Of a stretch of DNA of 64,000 nucleotides, positions 48,728-61,994 are shown in pieces; the first letter of the stretch is position 1, and each line of letters starts with the position of its first letter. The notes under the pieces were generated by a model that made no database searches, was not told where the DNA came from, and was given only the letters and a program-made list of their open reading frames with translations. Source of the DNA: Lycium barbarum (taxonomy: Eukaryota > Streptophyta > Magnoliopsida > Solanales > Solanaceae); contig NC_083344.1 in NCBI RefSeq assembly GCF_019175385.1, forward strand, positions 21,584,380 through 21,648,379. The letters run 5' to 3'. The position numbers and the translations under genes were made by a program.

Positions 48728-51121
48728 CACTACAAGAAAAAGGCTTATTAGCGACCAACATTTAGCGGCTAGATACAAATCTGGTCGTTAAAAGTATATT
48801 TTTAGGGACTGCATTTTTTTCCTGGTCCCTAGTTCCGAATTTAACTATGAGGAGACTAATCCTCGTCCATAAAATTGTCAATATCTGGTCCCTATTGCAC
48901 TGAATTGTGAGGGACTGAGGAGCCAACCAAATTTACTCTATTTTTTTTATAAATTGTATTACTTATATTAAATAAATAACATAATAATTATTATTATAAA
49001 GAAATTGAAACACTTTAACATTCCTCCATTCATTATTATAGCGAATAGGGTTTACTCCCTATTCTCAAATGTCAACGTTAGCTCTCCAAACCCGTAAATT
49101 CTCATCATTTAGATAGCCTAATCTAGTGTTTCATTTAAATTTGTTCTTGATTTCTTCGTACAAAGTCACAATTATGTCATCAACTGTTCTTCATTACTTC
49201 TCTAGGGTTCACGACTATTCAATTTTGGTGTGTTGTTTTGGGTAAGTTTTGTATTTTTGTTCTTGACGCTGTCGTGCTGTGTGATTGAGTGGGGATTTTG
49301 TGATTCAACAAGACCCATATCACATTCACTTCAGCCTCAGCATTGAGATGTGAATGAGCTTTCCCTATTTCAGTTCAAGGAGACTCCAAGAGTATTAGCT
49401 TGAAATTCGTAAGTTTGCTTTCCCTATTTCAGTTTTCTCTTCTGCTTCAGTTATGCTTAAGTGTGTTTGGTTTTATTTAAGATCTGCGTCAGTGACGTAG
49501 TGTGTCATTTATTTGGTTACAGTTCCTTTTTGCCTTTCGCTAATTTAGACATAATTTAACATTCTGAAATTTCTGTTTTAGTCTTGTTGGGTTTTGATGT
49601 TAATGCTTATGAGTTTCAATTCATCTCATTTGTGGACAAAGTGAGTGATTGTTTGCATTTATTTTCATTGTTGCTCTTCATTTCATTGATGGCTACATGT
49701 TATTATTGTTTCTGCTTAATTATTGTGTGTTTATGCTATAATATATTTCTCAATATTATTATACCCATGCCAAATATTGCTATGAACCACTCCTTTATGT
49801 ACTATATGGAAGCTTTAATCAGCAGGGTTGTTGTACTTTGTTGCCAATTTATACTAGATGAGGTGCTTAATTGAGTTTGCTATTCTATAACGATTGACCG
49901 GTTCTGATGTTTAGTTGCATCTTGGTTCTATCTATACCTTAGTTTGTGGAACAATTGGAGATCGTTTGGTGGAGTTCTCTATTCTGCGGGTCAGCAAGCT
50001 AATGAAATTGTCCAGGGTCAGTTCTCTACTCTTCTATGATTGTAAGTAGTTGTTTGACTAAGTTAATGTTGTCACAAGCCTTGTTGATTTTAATATATGA
50101 TTTTTATCATAATAATGGGAAACGTGGCATTTTGTGTTTCCATTATTGTTGACTCGTTAGATTCAATTTCTCAACAACATTATAGAACTCCTAGTTGCTA
50201 AATACACTCGGCCTCTTGTTGAAGCCTACTTGATTCATGTGTAAATATTTTTATTATGCTTTTAGAAGACAAGAGAACTGTTCAAACCACGACATTCAAG
50301 ATTACTAATTGCTTGAGAGATTCCAGATTAATGTGTAAATATTTGGATTATGCTTTTAGACAGATATATGTTACTAGAAGAATATTGTAAGAAGACAAGT
50401 TTGTAAAGTCATTGCAGAGGAATAAATTTACCTTTAGAATAAACAAGGTTGGCATGCCTTATTTGTGCTTACATAATTAACAAAGAAACCAGAAAAGAAG
50501 AACTTTTTGCAAGGAAACACATGTATTTATTTGAGATAGTACTGGACAAATTTGATCTTAAGTCATTGTCATGACGTTGAAGTGTCATATTCTTTTTTTT
50601 TACTTGGTGCATCTTATTATGTTTATTACATCGTGGTATATTCTATTTTTCAGAACAGCGTGTGTGATACTATATTTACATTGAGTATACAATTTAGTGA
50701 ATAGGTATTAGAGTTTTTTCTTAAACAAGTATTAGAGTGTTTTTATTTTCACTATTTTAATATAGGATCATGTACACCATTCACGTACACTAGTCGTGTC
50801 AACTGTTAAGTGATATAAATTTGTAGAATTTAGATAGTTAGAAGAGTTGGCCTCTTTGAATATAGTGTTGCTTTCTCATTGAATTAAAGAAGAAAACATT
50901 TATATGCCACTCTTAGAGATTATACTGGGAACACTGTTGTTGTCTTACATATGCTTAATATGGAGTTTTGCAAAGTTTTTATCCCTGTTTTGTTGCATAA
51001 TTTACAAGAAGAAAATCATATTTCATTAGAAGGATCAGAAGTAGGGAAAGCTTTGTTCTCTCACTATTTGTTTTACTCTGCTGATAACTTTATGCAATTT
51101 ATAAGTAATGGAGAGGAAAAG
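48728..51121. mobile_element. Second CACTA-type left end and interior
   Basis: Starts CACTACAAGAAAAAGGCTTA with subterminal GCGACCA, CTGGTCGTTA and GGTCCCTA words. It shares the first 20 or so bases with the 24566 element but diverges inside. No matching right terminus (CTTGTAGTG) occurs downstream to 64000, so the element is either truncated or extends past the window, with element 3 inserted in it. A 5'UTR-like stretch with ACCCTA/CTAGGG words is near 49060-49210. No transposase could be recognised. Confidence 0.7.
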
Positions 51122-53712
51122 TGTCACGACCCAGCTAGGGGCCGCGACGGGTACCTGGGGCTAACCACCGAGCACCGCTCGTTCTATTACTCGTCTTACT
51201 TATTTAATGCTCTTCTATCAATTTCATATTTAAATCATAAGAAAATGATCTTACATTTGAAAACGTAAATACATTCATATACATATGCCTCTCGGCCATC
51301 AAAATAATATATATATACATAATTGCATCTCGTAAGACCATCTAACCCACACTGCATATCTACGAGCCTCTACTGGAGTACATGACACATAGACGGGACA
51401 GGACCTCATTGGGCCCAACATATACAAATGTACACAAAAGAATCAGCATAAGCACCTCCGGAACAAAGGAGTGCTCTCAATCAGCTAACAACTCCTACGA
51501 GTCTGGCTCAAGCTCGCCTCCCTGTCTACCTGTGGGCATGAACACAGCATCCAAATAAAATGAACGTCAGTACGAACATTGTACTGAGTATGTAAGACAG
51601 GAATGAAATAAAAATAATAAAAGGATCAGGAGCCATAAGAGAAGGACATGACCTGCATGAGTGTCATAGGAAAATACATTCCTTACATATATCATATTTT
51701 ACATATTCATGATACATATGTCATCACATCACACATGTCATCACATATATCATCACATCGTAATCCGCATCGTTAACCCACGTCCGGGTAACCACCATAT
51801 GCCACCCACTTGTGGTGATCATGCTCGGCCCTCTAGGCTCGGTCTAAACATAGCATGCCGCCTTAGCGGTGACATGCCCGGCCATCTAGGCACGGTGGAA
51901 TCATATGCAGCCTGCCTTAGAGGTGATATGCCCGGCCATATTGGCACTGTGGAATCACATCGTCATACAGTCAATCATAACCCATCATTGTTACACATCT
52001 CATGAACATATTATAATCTTATCATAGCTTGAAATTTTCATACATAACATAGGCATATTATAAGCTAGAATTATTGATCATCTTTTAGACATACCATGAC
52101 TTTGCATCATTTCACATTTAGCATTAGGAGCATACATTAGACTTTGAAGACAACCATGGCTATGTCGGGGTGACGTAAGGTCGTAAACCCCCGATTATAT
52201 TATGAAGATTTATGAGTACTTTGCCTTACCTTGAAGGAAATAGTGCATAAGGTGAGTGTTAACAATAATGACATCATCAGCACTATGGGATCATCATATC
52301 CTGAACTATCGAATCTCTATACTTTAATTCATCATCATAATTAGCATGCTCGTATGTAGTTTAGTATATTTAAGGACTCATAAACTCCATCATATATGAG
52401 GATCATGGAAAGCTTGAAAGATTCATTCCTTTGAAAGAAGGGATAAGCCTTCCATACCTTTGTCGCTTACTAATCTATCGCTTGCTTGTTCTCCTTTAGT
52501 GCATACGTTCTACCTTCAAGATAATTCGTATCGACATTAGCTAACAATTATAAGGACGACTTACTAACGCTAGAGAAAATTGGACATCATTTCCTTCGTT
52601 TATACAACTCTTCCCATATTCTATATCAACTCTCAAACGTTCATTAAAATATTCTCAATATGATAGACAACACTCATCATTCGTTTACAATATCTGTATT
52701 TCACAATTTGTCTTCAATTTCTCCATAATCATGGACATGGCTCATTGTTGCATTTTTCTTACATAGGATACTTATTCCATGTTCTAAATGTCATTCATAA
52801 CATTTTTATAATCACAAATTATCAATGATCATGGCTCAATTCAAACCTTTACTCAACAATGCTACCATTCACACTTTCATGACCCATTTCTTACATCCTT
52901 CTATAATCCAAGTGTTTCAACTCTTCCATACCCTAAATAACATGTAAATGCCATAAAACGTACCTTAGATGTTGTAGGAACAAGCCTTGAGTGGTATTAC
53001 TCTTCTTGCACCAAAACCCTAGTTTACTTCTCTTGAAATTTCTTAACTTGGATGAACTTTGATGAGTTTCCCACACTTGGTTTTGTTGATTTGATGAAGT
53101 TGATCATTAAAAATCTCATGAGTTCTTGTATATGAAATGTGTGGAAGTTTCTAGAGAAGTATTGAGTTGTGGAGAATGAAAAATGAAAATGAAATAAATG
53201 AACTTGGGTCTCTTTTTTAAAACAGTAGTTGAAAGTGCACAGTGGTCGTAAACTCGGTTTACGGTCTGTATTTAATTTTACACCGTATTCCACGGGAGTA
53301 TTAAAGGATGACAGAACCAGAAAGTCAGGCTGAGGACATGGTGATTTACGAACTCAGTTTACCGGCCGTATTTCAGTTTACGGTCCGTATTTCAAGTCGT
53401 ATTTAACCATTCAAGTCTTTGGCAGAAAGTTGAAGTTTTTGGAATGTTGAAAGACGACAAGGCAGTTTACAGGCCGTATACCACTTTACGGTCTGTATTT
53501 CATCGACGAGACCAAAGTGCAAATCTGCAACTTTTCACATTTTCAGAACCTATAAATAGTCATTGGGCTCATAACCTACCTCTTATTCCCATTGCCTTTG
53601 AAATCATACTTAGGGTCGTCAAACGTCATTCCCTTCTGATTAAAACATCGTATACTCGTATTCTTCGTTAGTCTATTCACTGTACGAGATTGGAAATTTC
53701 CGAGGTGTAACA
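51122..53712 (-). repeat. 3' LTR of element 3 (left copy)
   Basis: 2,591 bp, TGTCACGACC to GGTGTAACA. It holds three units of the 54-bp minisatellite (about 51790-51955) and a cluster of TTTACGG(T/G)CCGTA words at 53241-53505. It lacks a 23-base segment present in the right copy near 61072. Confidence 0.94.
51790..51955. repeat. 54-bp minisatellite, left LTR of element 3
   Basis: Three units with the core GGTGACATGCCCGGCCAT. The right LTR has four. Confidence 0.85.
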
Positions 53713-53717
53713 TTCTT

Positions 53718-53723
53718 CCCCCC
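53718..53723 (-). other. Polypurine tract of element 3
   Basis: CTTCCCCCCTTTTGGAACA on the plus strand, next to the left LTR. The C run is only six long, against 15 and 17 in elements 2 and 1. Confidence 0.65.
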
Positions 53724-53936
53724 TTTTGGAACATTCGTCTTCGAATGTTAAGTCATCGGGGATTCTAGAAAAATTTTGCCAGAATTTCCCCTATAATATG
53801 GCACTATGATCTTGTCACAACAACCCATAATATTATTGCCTCACAGGGCCACAACACAATAGCACATAAATTGGCCAAATACGACCCATAAGCATAAAAA
53901 GGAAGCATACATACCTCGTAGTGTTAGTGTCTCACC

Positions 53937-56900
53937 TTAAATATCTTCTGGGGGTTGGAATAAATGCGGGTAATTGGACTTCATGCTCTCTTCCGCTTCC
54001 CAAGTCATTTCTTCTCGGTTGTTATTTCGCCACAACACTTTGACTGAAGCTACTTCCTTATTTCGAAGTCTTCGTACTTGCCTGTCCAGGATGGCAATAG
54101 GCATTTCTTCGTATGCTAGCCTTTCTATTACTTGAACAACGTCAATTGGGACAATCTTCATAGGATCTCCAACACACTTGCGGAGCATCGAAACATGGAA
54201 AACTGGATGAACTGATTCAAGTGCTGGAGGCAAGTCCAATTCGTAGGCTACATGACCCACCTTGCTGATATTTTTATAGGGTCCGATGTATCGAGGACTT
54301 AACTTCCCTCTCTTTCCAAATCTCATCACCCCTTTCATTGGCGACACTTTCAAAAATACCCAATAATCAACCTGAAATTCCAAGTCTCGTCGGCGATTGT
54401 CCGCATAAGACTTTTGGTGACTTTGGGCTGTCAGCAATCGATCTCGGATCACCTTAACTTTTTCCACCGCTTGCTGAATCAATTCGGGGCCTACTAGCTG
54501 TACTCCTCCTATTTCAAACCATTCGATTGGGGATCTATATTTCCTCCCATATAAAGCTTCATACGGGGCTATTTGGATACTGGAATGGTAGCTATTGTTG
54601 TATGCAAATTCGATTAGCGGTACATGATCATCCCAACTACCACCGAAATCCAGCACACATGCTCATAGCATATCTTCCAAGGTCTGAATAGTACGCTCGG
54701 CTTGTCCATCGGACTGCGGATGAAATGCCGTGCTAAGCTTCACTTGAGTGCCTAGACCTTCTTGAAAGGACTTCCAGAATTTGGCTGTAAACTGTGCTCT
54801 ATCTGTGATAATAGACAGTGGAATACCATGGAGTCGCACAATTTCCTTAAGATACAACCTCGCATAATCTTCTGCTGAGTAGGTAGTTCTAACCGGAAGA
54901 AAATGGGCTGATTTGGTGAGTCTGTCCATGATCACCCATATAGAATCATACCTGCCTCGAGAACGGGGTAATCCCACGATAAAATCCATATTGATCACCT
55001 CCCATTTCCAAGTAGGAATCTCAATTGCTTGCAATAAGCCTCCTGGTTTTTGATGTTCGATCTTTACGTGCTGACAATTTGGACATTGGGCTACAAATTC
55101 TGTTATATCTCTCTTTTTGCCGTCCCACCAATATATCAATTTAAGATCATCATACATCTTTTTTGCACCAGGGTGAACATAATATCGAGAGTAATGGGCT
55201 TCTTCTAGAATTCGTTGGCGCAATTCTGCCACATTTGGCACACATAGCCTGCCTCGGTACCTAAGAATCCCACCCGTGGAAACTTCAAATGGAGACTTCT
55301 CTTTGTCATGAGACATGTCTCTGGAATGTCACAATTTAGGATCTTCAGACTGACGCTCCTTCACTTCCATATTCAGGGATGAAACTGTAGGATCATTAAT
55401 GTCAATCCCTGCACTACTCGAATCAATTACACGCACTCCAAGATTTGCCAATTGGTGGAGCTCATGAACTATCTCTTTCTTTTCCGGAGGAACTTTGCAT
55501 AAACTACCCATTGACCGGTGACTAAGCGTATCAGCTACTATATTCGCTTTTCCGGGGTGGTATAAAATACAAACATCATAATCTTTCAATAGTTCCAACC
55601 ACCGCCTCTGCCGCAGATTTAACTCCTTCTCTTTGAAAATATACTGAAGGCTCTTGTGATTTGTATAGATATCAACATGCACACCATACAAGTAATGTCT
55701 CCACATTTTCAATGCATGAATAACCGTAGCCAATTCGCGATCACGAGTTGGATAGTTCTTTTCATGTTTCTGCAGCTGTCTCGAAGCATAACCAATAACT
55801 CTACCATGCTGCATCAATACGCATCCTAACCTAACACCAGAAGCATCACGATACACAACATAACCATCTGACCCTTCCAGAAGTGTTAAGACCGAGGGTG
55901 AGGTCAATTTGTCTTTCAACTCTTGGAAACTGCGCTCACAAGCATCATTCCATTGGAAGTTAGCTGACTTCTGGGTTAGCTTCATCAATGGGGCGGAAAT
56001 AGATGAGAATCCCTCTACGAATCTTCTATAATAACTTGCCAATCCCAGAAAACTACGAACTTCGGTAGGCGTCGTAAGCCTTGGCCAATTCTTTACCGGT
56101 TCTATTTTCTGAGTATCAACTCGAATACCGTCATCTGAAATGACATGGCCCAGAAATGTTACGGAATTCAACCAAAATTCGCACTTTGAAAATTTTGCAT
56201 ATAATTCTCGAGCTTGAAGAATTCCAAGTACGATACGCAAGTGATCTGCATGTTCTGATTCTGTGCGAGAATACACCAGAATATCATCAATGAATACTAT
56301 CACGAATAAATCCAAGAGTGGCTTGAATACATTATTCATCAAATTCATAAACACGGCCGGAGCGTTAGTCAACCCAAACGACATCACCGGGAATTCATAG
56401 TGGCCATATCTCGTTCTAAAAGCTATTTTGGGAATATCTGCTTCTCTAACTCTCACTTGATGATAACCCAACCTCAAGTCTATTTTAGAAAACCACTTGG
56501 CGCCTTGTAATTGATCAAATAAATCATCAATTATTGGAAGAGGATATTTATTCTTTATCGTCACCTTATTCAACTACCTGTAATCAATACACATTCATAG
56601 GGAGCCAGCTTTCTTCCTTACAAATAGAACGGGTGCTCCCCACGGTGAATAACTGGGTCTAATAAATCCTTTTTCAAGCAAATCTTTCAACTGTGCCTTT
56701 AGCTCTTTCAATTCTGCCGGAGCCATTCGATACGGAGGAATAGAAATAAGCTTGGTGTCCGGCAACACATTAATAGCAAAATCAATTTCTCTTTCTGGAG
56801 GAAGACCTGGAAGTTCTTCCGGGAACACATCCGGAAATTCATTCACTACCGGAACTGATTGGAAAGTTGGTGACTTTGCCTCGATGTCATGAACTCGGAC

Positions 56901-58727
56901 TAGATGATAAATATAGCCCTTAGCTATCATCTTCCTTGCCTTAAGGTAGGAAATAAACCTACCTCTTGGAGTTGCCGTATTACCTTTCCATTCAAGTACG
57001 GGCTCTCCCGAAAATTGGAATCGAACTACTTTCAATTGGCTGTCAACATTAGCATAACACGAGGCCAACCAATCCATACCCATAATTACATCGAAATCTA
57101 ACATTTCCAGCTCAATCAAATCAGCCTTGGTCTGGCAATCACATATCACAATTACACAGTTTGTATACGCTTGTCTAGCTATCACGAGATCACCAACCGG
57201 AGTGGATACCTCAAAAGGTTTGATTGGCTCAGGTTTCACCCCAATACAACCAATAACATATGGAGTAATATAAGAGAATGTAGAACCCGGATCTATCAAT
57301 GCATACACATCACGGGAAAATATAGACAATGTACCTGTAACCACATCCGGGGAGGACTCAAGATCCTGCCGTCCGGCTAAAGCATATACACGGGGCTGAG
57401 TAGCACCTGAAGTAGATGCTGCCCCTCTACCTCTACCTCTACCTCGACCTGCTGACATCTGAGGAGTCTGCCCTACCGGGCGCACTGAGGAAGAACCAGT
57501 TGCTGAACCTGTAGGTTGAACCCCAACTCTACCACTCATCGATGGGCACTCCCTCATCATGTGCCCAACCTGGCCACAAGTATAGCAAGCATCCGAACCC
57601 TGGCGACACTGTCCAGAATGTAATTTACTGCACTGGATGCATCGCGGTACTGGGGCTCTCCTCTGACTATAATCTTCCCTGAACTGGGAATCTGAGGCCC
57701 TCGAACTCTGGCCCTGTCCTTAACGGAAGGAGCGATCAAATCTCCTACCTGCGAATCGAGGAGGTGCACTCGTCACCGACTGGCCTGAGTACCTAGAATA
57801 TGTCTGTCTTGATCCCCCTCTATAATCACTGCCTGCTCCCATAGATCTGGCCCTCTTGCTTTGCCTTCTGTCACAATCACGATCACTGCTTTATGGTTGT
57901 TGTCGCCCCTCTAGATTCTGGGCATGGGCTTGTATACGGGAAATGTCCATCCCATCTTACAATGAAGCTGTCAAACAATCTTTGAACAAATGTGGCCCCA
58001 AGCCACTCACAAATCTATGTACATGATCTCCCATGTCGGCCACCATAGTCGGGGCATATCTAGCCAAAGAATTAAATTGCATGCTATACTCCCGGGCACT
58101 CATATTTCATTGCCTCAAATTTTAAAATCTATTCGCTCTAGCTCGGCAAACCTCGGGTGGAAAATAGTGACGGATAAAAGCATCTACAAATTCTTGCCAT
58201 ACAGGTGGAGGCGCATTCTCTTATCTCGATGCTATCCAATTATTATACCACAATACCGCCACATCTCGAAGTCTATAAGAGGCCAACTCCACGGATTCAG
58301 TCTCAGAGGCATGAATAATCTTTAGGGCCCTCAACATCTCATCAATAAAGCCTTACAGATCTTCATCCGGCTTCGACCCGAAGAACTCCGGAGGATTTAA
58401 AGTCATGAAATCACGGGCTCTAGTACTGGCTGACTGATCACATGGGCCCGCATTTTTCCGCTGTGCCTGGGCGGCAACCAACTGTGTTAATAGATGTATA
58501 GCCTCGGTCATTTGTTGACCCGAAGCACCCGGTGGAGGAATTGGAGCTGGAGCTCCTCCTTGTTCTTCCACATTAGGCGGGGTGGAGGAAGTATTAGATG
58601 GAGCCTCATTATGTGATTCACCCTCTTCAATATTCAGCGGAGGCTGTCTTTCTACCCGCCTCTTTGTCGTAGTATTGCCCTTCTGGACGGCTGTAGCTTT
58701 TCCCTTTGGCGGCATTTCTGGAATCAC
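53937..58727 (-). pseudogene. gag-pol polyprotein of element 3, single frame with many stops
   Basis: A 1,597-codon frame on the minus strand with no net frameshift at the major landmarks but at least ten stops, among them 58353, several in Gag between 58350 and 57700, 56595 (CGA to TGA), about 56574 (CAG to TAG), 55329 and 54663. Visible domains: Gag; zinc knuckle CYTCGQVGHMMREC at 57546-57587; protease LIDPGS; RT with FIDD; RNase H; integrase with HHCC and DDE residues, including DRAQFT where one Gly codon is lost; and a C-terminal chromodomain ending at 53937. Most stops are explained by C-to-T changes. It is non-functional but a good template for seeing what element 2 lost. Confidence 0.92.
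57546..57587 (-). other. CCHC zinc knuckle of element 3 Gag
   Basis: CYTCGQVGHMMREC fits C-x2-C-x4-H-x4-C. It lies in the segment that is deleted from element 2. Confidence 0.9.
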
Positions 58728-58905
58728 AACACACTATTAGAGAGGATAAAATCTTATACATGGCTCTATCGCACGATCTCATAAGAAGAAAGATGGTCAT
58801 TTTTCCTAAATGCCCTGTAGCCTCTTGTTTATTGATGTGGCGCGAAACACACCATAAACAAGACTCTACTAGACACGGCTCGTAGACACTTCCTAGGGCT
58901 GAACC

Positions 58906-58917
58906 GCTCTGATACCA
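58906..58917 (-). other. Primer binding site of element 3 (initiator Met tRNA)
   Basis: TGGTATCAGAGC on the minus strand, four bases from the right LTR. Confidence 0.92.
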
Positions 58918-58921
58918 CTTT

Positions 58922-61586
58922 TGTCACGACCCAGCTTGGGGCCGCGACGGGTACCCGTGGCTAACCACCGAGCACCGCTCGTTCTATTACTCGTCTTACT
59001 TATTTAATGCTCTTCTATCAATTTTATATTTAAATCATAAGAAAATCATCTTACATTTGAAAACGTAAATACTTTCATACACATATGCCTCTCGGCCATC
59101 AAAATAATATATATATACATAATAGCATCTCGTGAGACCGTCTAACCCATACTGTGTATCTACGAGCCTCTACTGGAGTACAAGACACATAGACGGGACA
59201 GAACCCGGTTGGACCCAATATATACAAATGTACACAAAGAAATCATCATAAGCACCTCCGGAACAAAGGAGTGCCCTCAATCAGCTAACAACTCCTACAA
59301 GTCTGGCTCAAGCTCACCTCCCTATCTACCTGTGGACATGAACACAACGTCCAAAGAAAACGGACGTCAGTATGAACATTGTACTGAGTATGTAAGACAG
59401 GAATGAAATAAAAATAATAAAAGGATCATGAGCCATAAGAGAAGGACATGACCTGCATGAGTGTCATAGGAAAATACATTCCTTACATATATTATATTTT
59501 ACATATTCATGATACATATGTCATCACATCACACATTTCATCACATATATCATCACATAGTAATCCACATCGTTAACCCGCGTCCGGGTAACCATCATAT
59601 GCCGCCCACTAGTGGTGATCATGCCCGGCCCTCTAGGCTCGGTGTAAACATAGCAGCCCGCCTTAGCGGTGACATGCGCGGCCATCTAGGCACGGTTGAA
59701 TCATATGCAGCCCGCCTTAGCGGTGACATGCCCGACCATCTAGGCACGGTGGAATAATATGCAGCCCGCCTTAGCGGTGACATGCCCGGCCATATTGGCA
59801 CGGTGGAATCACATCGTCATATAGTCAATCATAACCCATCATTATTACACATCTTATGAACATATTATAATCTTATCATAGCTTGACATTTTCATAAATA
59901 ACATAGGCATATTATAAGCTAGCATTATTGATCATCTTGTTGACATACCATGACTTTGCATCATTTCACATTTAGCATTAGGAGCATACATTAGACTTTG
60001 AAGACAACCATGGCTATGTCGGGGTGACGTAAGGTCGTAAACCCCCGATTATATTATGAACATTTATGAGTACTTTGCCTCACCTTGAAGGAAATAGTGC
60101 ATAAGGTGAGTGTTAACAATAATGACATCATCAGCGTTATGGGATCATCATATCCTGAACTATCGAATCTCTATACCTTAATTCATCATCATCATTAGCA
60201 TGTTCGTATGTAGTTAGTATATTTAAGGACTCATAAACTCCATCATATAGGAGGATCATGGAAATCTTGAAAGATTCATGCCTTTGAAAGAAGGGATAAG
60301 CCTTACATACCTTTGTCGTTTACTAATCTATCGCTTGCTTGTTTTGCTTTAGTGCATATGTTCTACCTTCAAGAGAATTCGTATCGACATTAGTTAACAA
60401 TTATAAGAACGGCTTACTAACGCTAGAGAAATTTGGACACCATTTCCTTCGTTTATACAACTCTTCCCATATTCTATATCAACTCTCAAAAGTTCATAAC
60501 AACATTCTCAATATGATAGACAACACTCATCATTCGTTTACAATATCCGTATTTCACAATTTGTCTTCAATTTCTCCATAATCATGGCCATGGTTCATTG
60601 TTGCATTTTTCTCACATAGGATACTTTTTCCATGTTCTAAATCTCATTCATAACATTTTTATAATCACAAATTATCAATGATCATGACTCAATTCAAACC
60701 TTTACTCAAAAATGCTACTATTCACACTTTCATGATCCATTTCTTACATCCTTCTATAATCCAAGTGTTTCAACTCTTCCATACCCTAAATAACATGTAA
60801 ATGCCATAAAACTTACCTTAGATGTTGTAGGATCAAGCCTTGAGTGGTATTACTCTTCTTGCACCAAAACACTAGTTTACTTCTCTTGAAATTTCTTAAC
60901 TTGGATGAACTTTGATGAGTTTCCCACACTTGGTTTTGTTGATTTGATGAAGTTGATCATCAATTTCTCATGAGTTCTTGTATATGAAATGTGTGGAAGT
61001 TTCTAGAGAAGTCTTGAGTTGTGGAGAATGAAATATGAAAATTAAATAAATGAACTTGGGTCTTTTATTTAAAACATGAAATTTGATTCGAAATTAACAG
61101 TAGTTGAAACTGCACAGTGGTCGTAAACTCGGTTTACGGTCCGTATTTCAGTTTACACCGTATTCCATGGGCGTATTAAAGGTTGACAGAACCAGAAAGT
61201 CAGGCTGAGGACATGGTGATTTACGAACTCAGTTTACGGGCCGTATTTCAGTTTACGGTCCATATTTCAAGTCGTATTTAACCATTCAAGTCTTTGGCAG
61301 AAAGTTGAAGTTTTGGAATGTTGAAAGACGACAAGGCAGTTTACGGGCTGTATACCACTTTACGATTCATATTTCGTCGACGAGACCAAAGTGAAAATCT
61401 ACAACTTTTCACATTTTCAGAACCTATAAATAGTCGTTGGACTCATAACCTACCTCTTATTCCCATTGCCTTTGAAATCTTACTTAGCGTCGTTAAACGT
61501 CATTCCCTTCTGATTAAAACATCGTATACTCATATTCTTCGTTAGTCTATTCACTGTACGAGATTGGATTTTTCCGAGGTGTAACA
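58922..61586 (-). repeat. 5' LTR of element 3 (right copy)
   Basis: 2,665 bp. The 74-base excess over the left copy is explained by one extra 54-bp unit and a 23-base segment near 61072. It ends GGTGTAACA before the duplication AAAAG. Confidence 0.94.
59600..59815. repeat. 54-bp minisatellite, right LTR of element 3
   Basis: Four units, the last three beginning CAGCCCGCCTTAGCGGTGAC at 59654, 59708 and 59762. The first, divergent unit reads CCGCCCACTAGTGGTGATC. Confidence 0.9.
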
Positions 61587-61590
61587 AAAA

Positions 61591-61994
61591 GAGCGTAGGT
61601 GTAGATAGCCAGCGAAATATCAGGACAGTTGAGCTGGCTTGTTGAGTGAAAAATTATGCCAATTAGGATTTTTAGATTAGCATGTCTTGGTACGTAAGTA
61701 AGGATAGACCATGCCTAGTGCGCCACGCGCCTCATGGCAAGCAGGTTTCTTGCATGTACGTCGCACACACCAGAGCGTGCATGAGGGGAGAAGAGTGTAG
61801 GTGTAGATAGCCAGCAAAATATCAGGGCAGTTAAGCTGGCTTGTTGAGTTAAAAATTGTGCCAATTAGGATTGTTAGATTAGCACGTCTTGGTACGTAAG
61901 TAAGGATAGACCATGCCTAGTGCGCCATGCGCCTCATGGCAAGCAGGTTGCTTGCCCTGTACGTCGCACACACCAGAGTGTGCACCTGCATTTA
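61591..61994. repeat. 202-bp tandem duplication next to element 3
   Basis: Unit AGCGTAGGTGTAGATAGCC... to ...CACACACCAGAG(C/T)GTGCA is present twice at an offset of 202. The copies differ at about one base in twenty, so the duplication is old. It contains GC-rich CATGCGCCTCATGGCAAGC. Element 3 landed at the left edge of the first copy. The nature of the repeat is unknown. Confidence 0.85.

Larger units (their letters stand above)
51122..61586 (-). mobile_element. Tekay-like chromovirus, element 3 (complete, decayed)
   Basis: 10,465 bp flanked by the 5-bp duplication AAAAG (51117-51121, 61587-61591). Minus orientation follows from the primer site at 58906 and the C tract at 53718. It is closely related to element 2 in LTR and protein sequence. 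The LTRs differ by about 5 bases in the first 130 compared, suggesting an age between elements 1 and 2. It lies in the interior of the second CACTA tract or its flank. Confidence 0.94.

Noticed and set aside
49584..49874. 96-codon hydrophobic frame
   Set aside because: Composition typical of T-rich DNA. It lies inside the CACTA-type tract, with no homology I can name.
57557..57769. 70-codon minus-strand frame in element 3
   Set aside because: It is in a different frame from gag-pol, which reads through the same DNA with the zinc knuckle.
59600..59815. Regular repeats considered as a CRISPR array
   Set aside because: The whole 54-bp unit repeats without unique spacers, inside an LTR of a plant retrotransposon.
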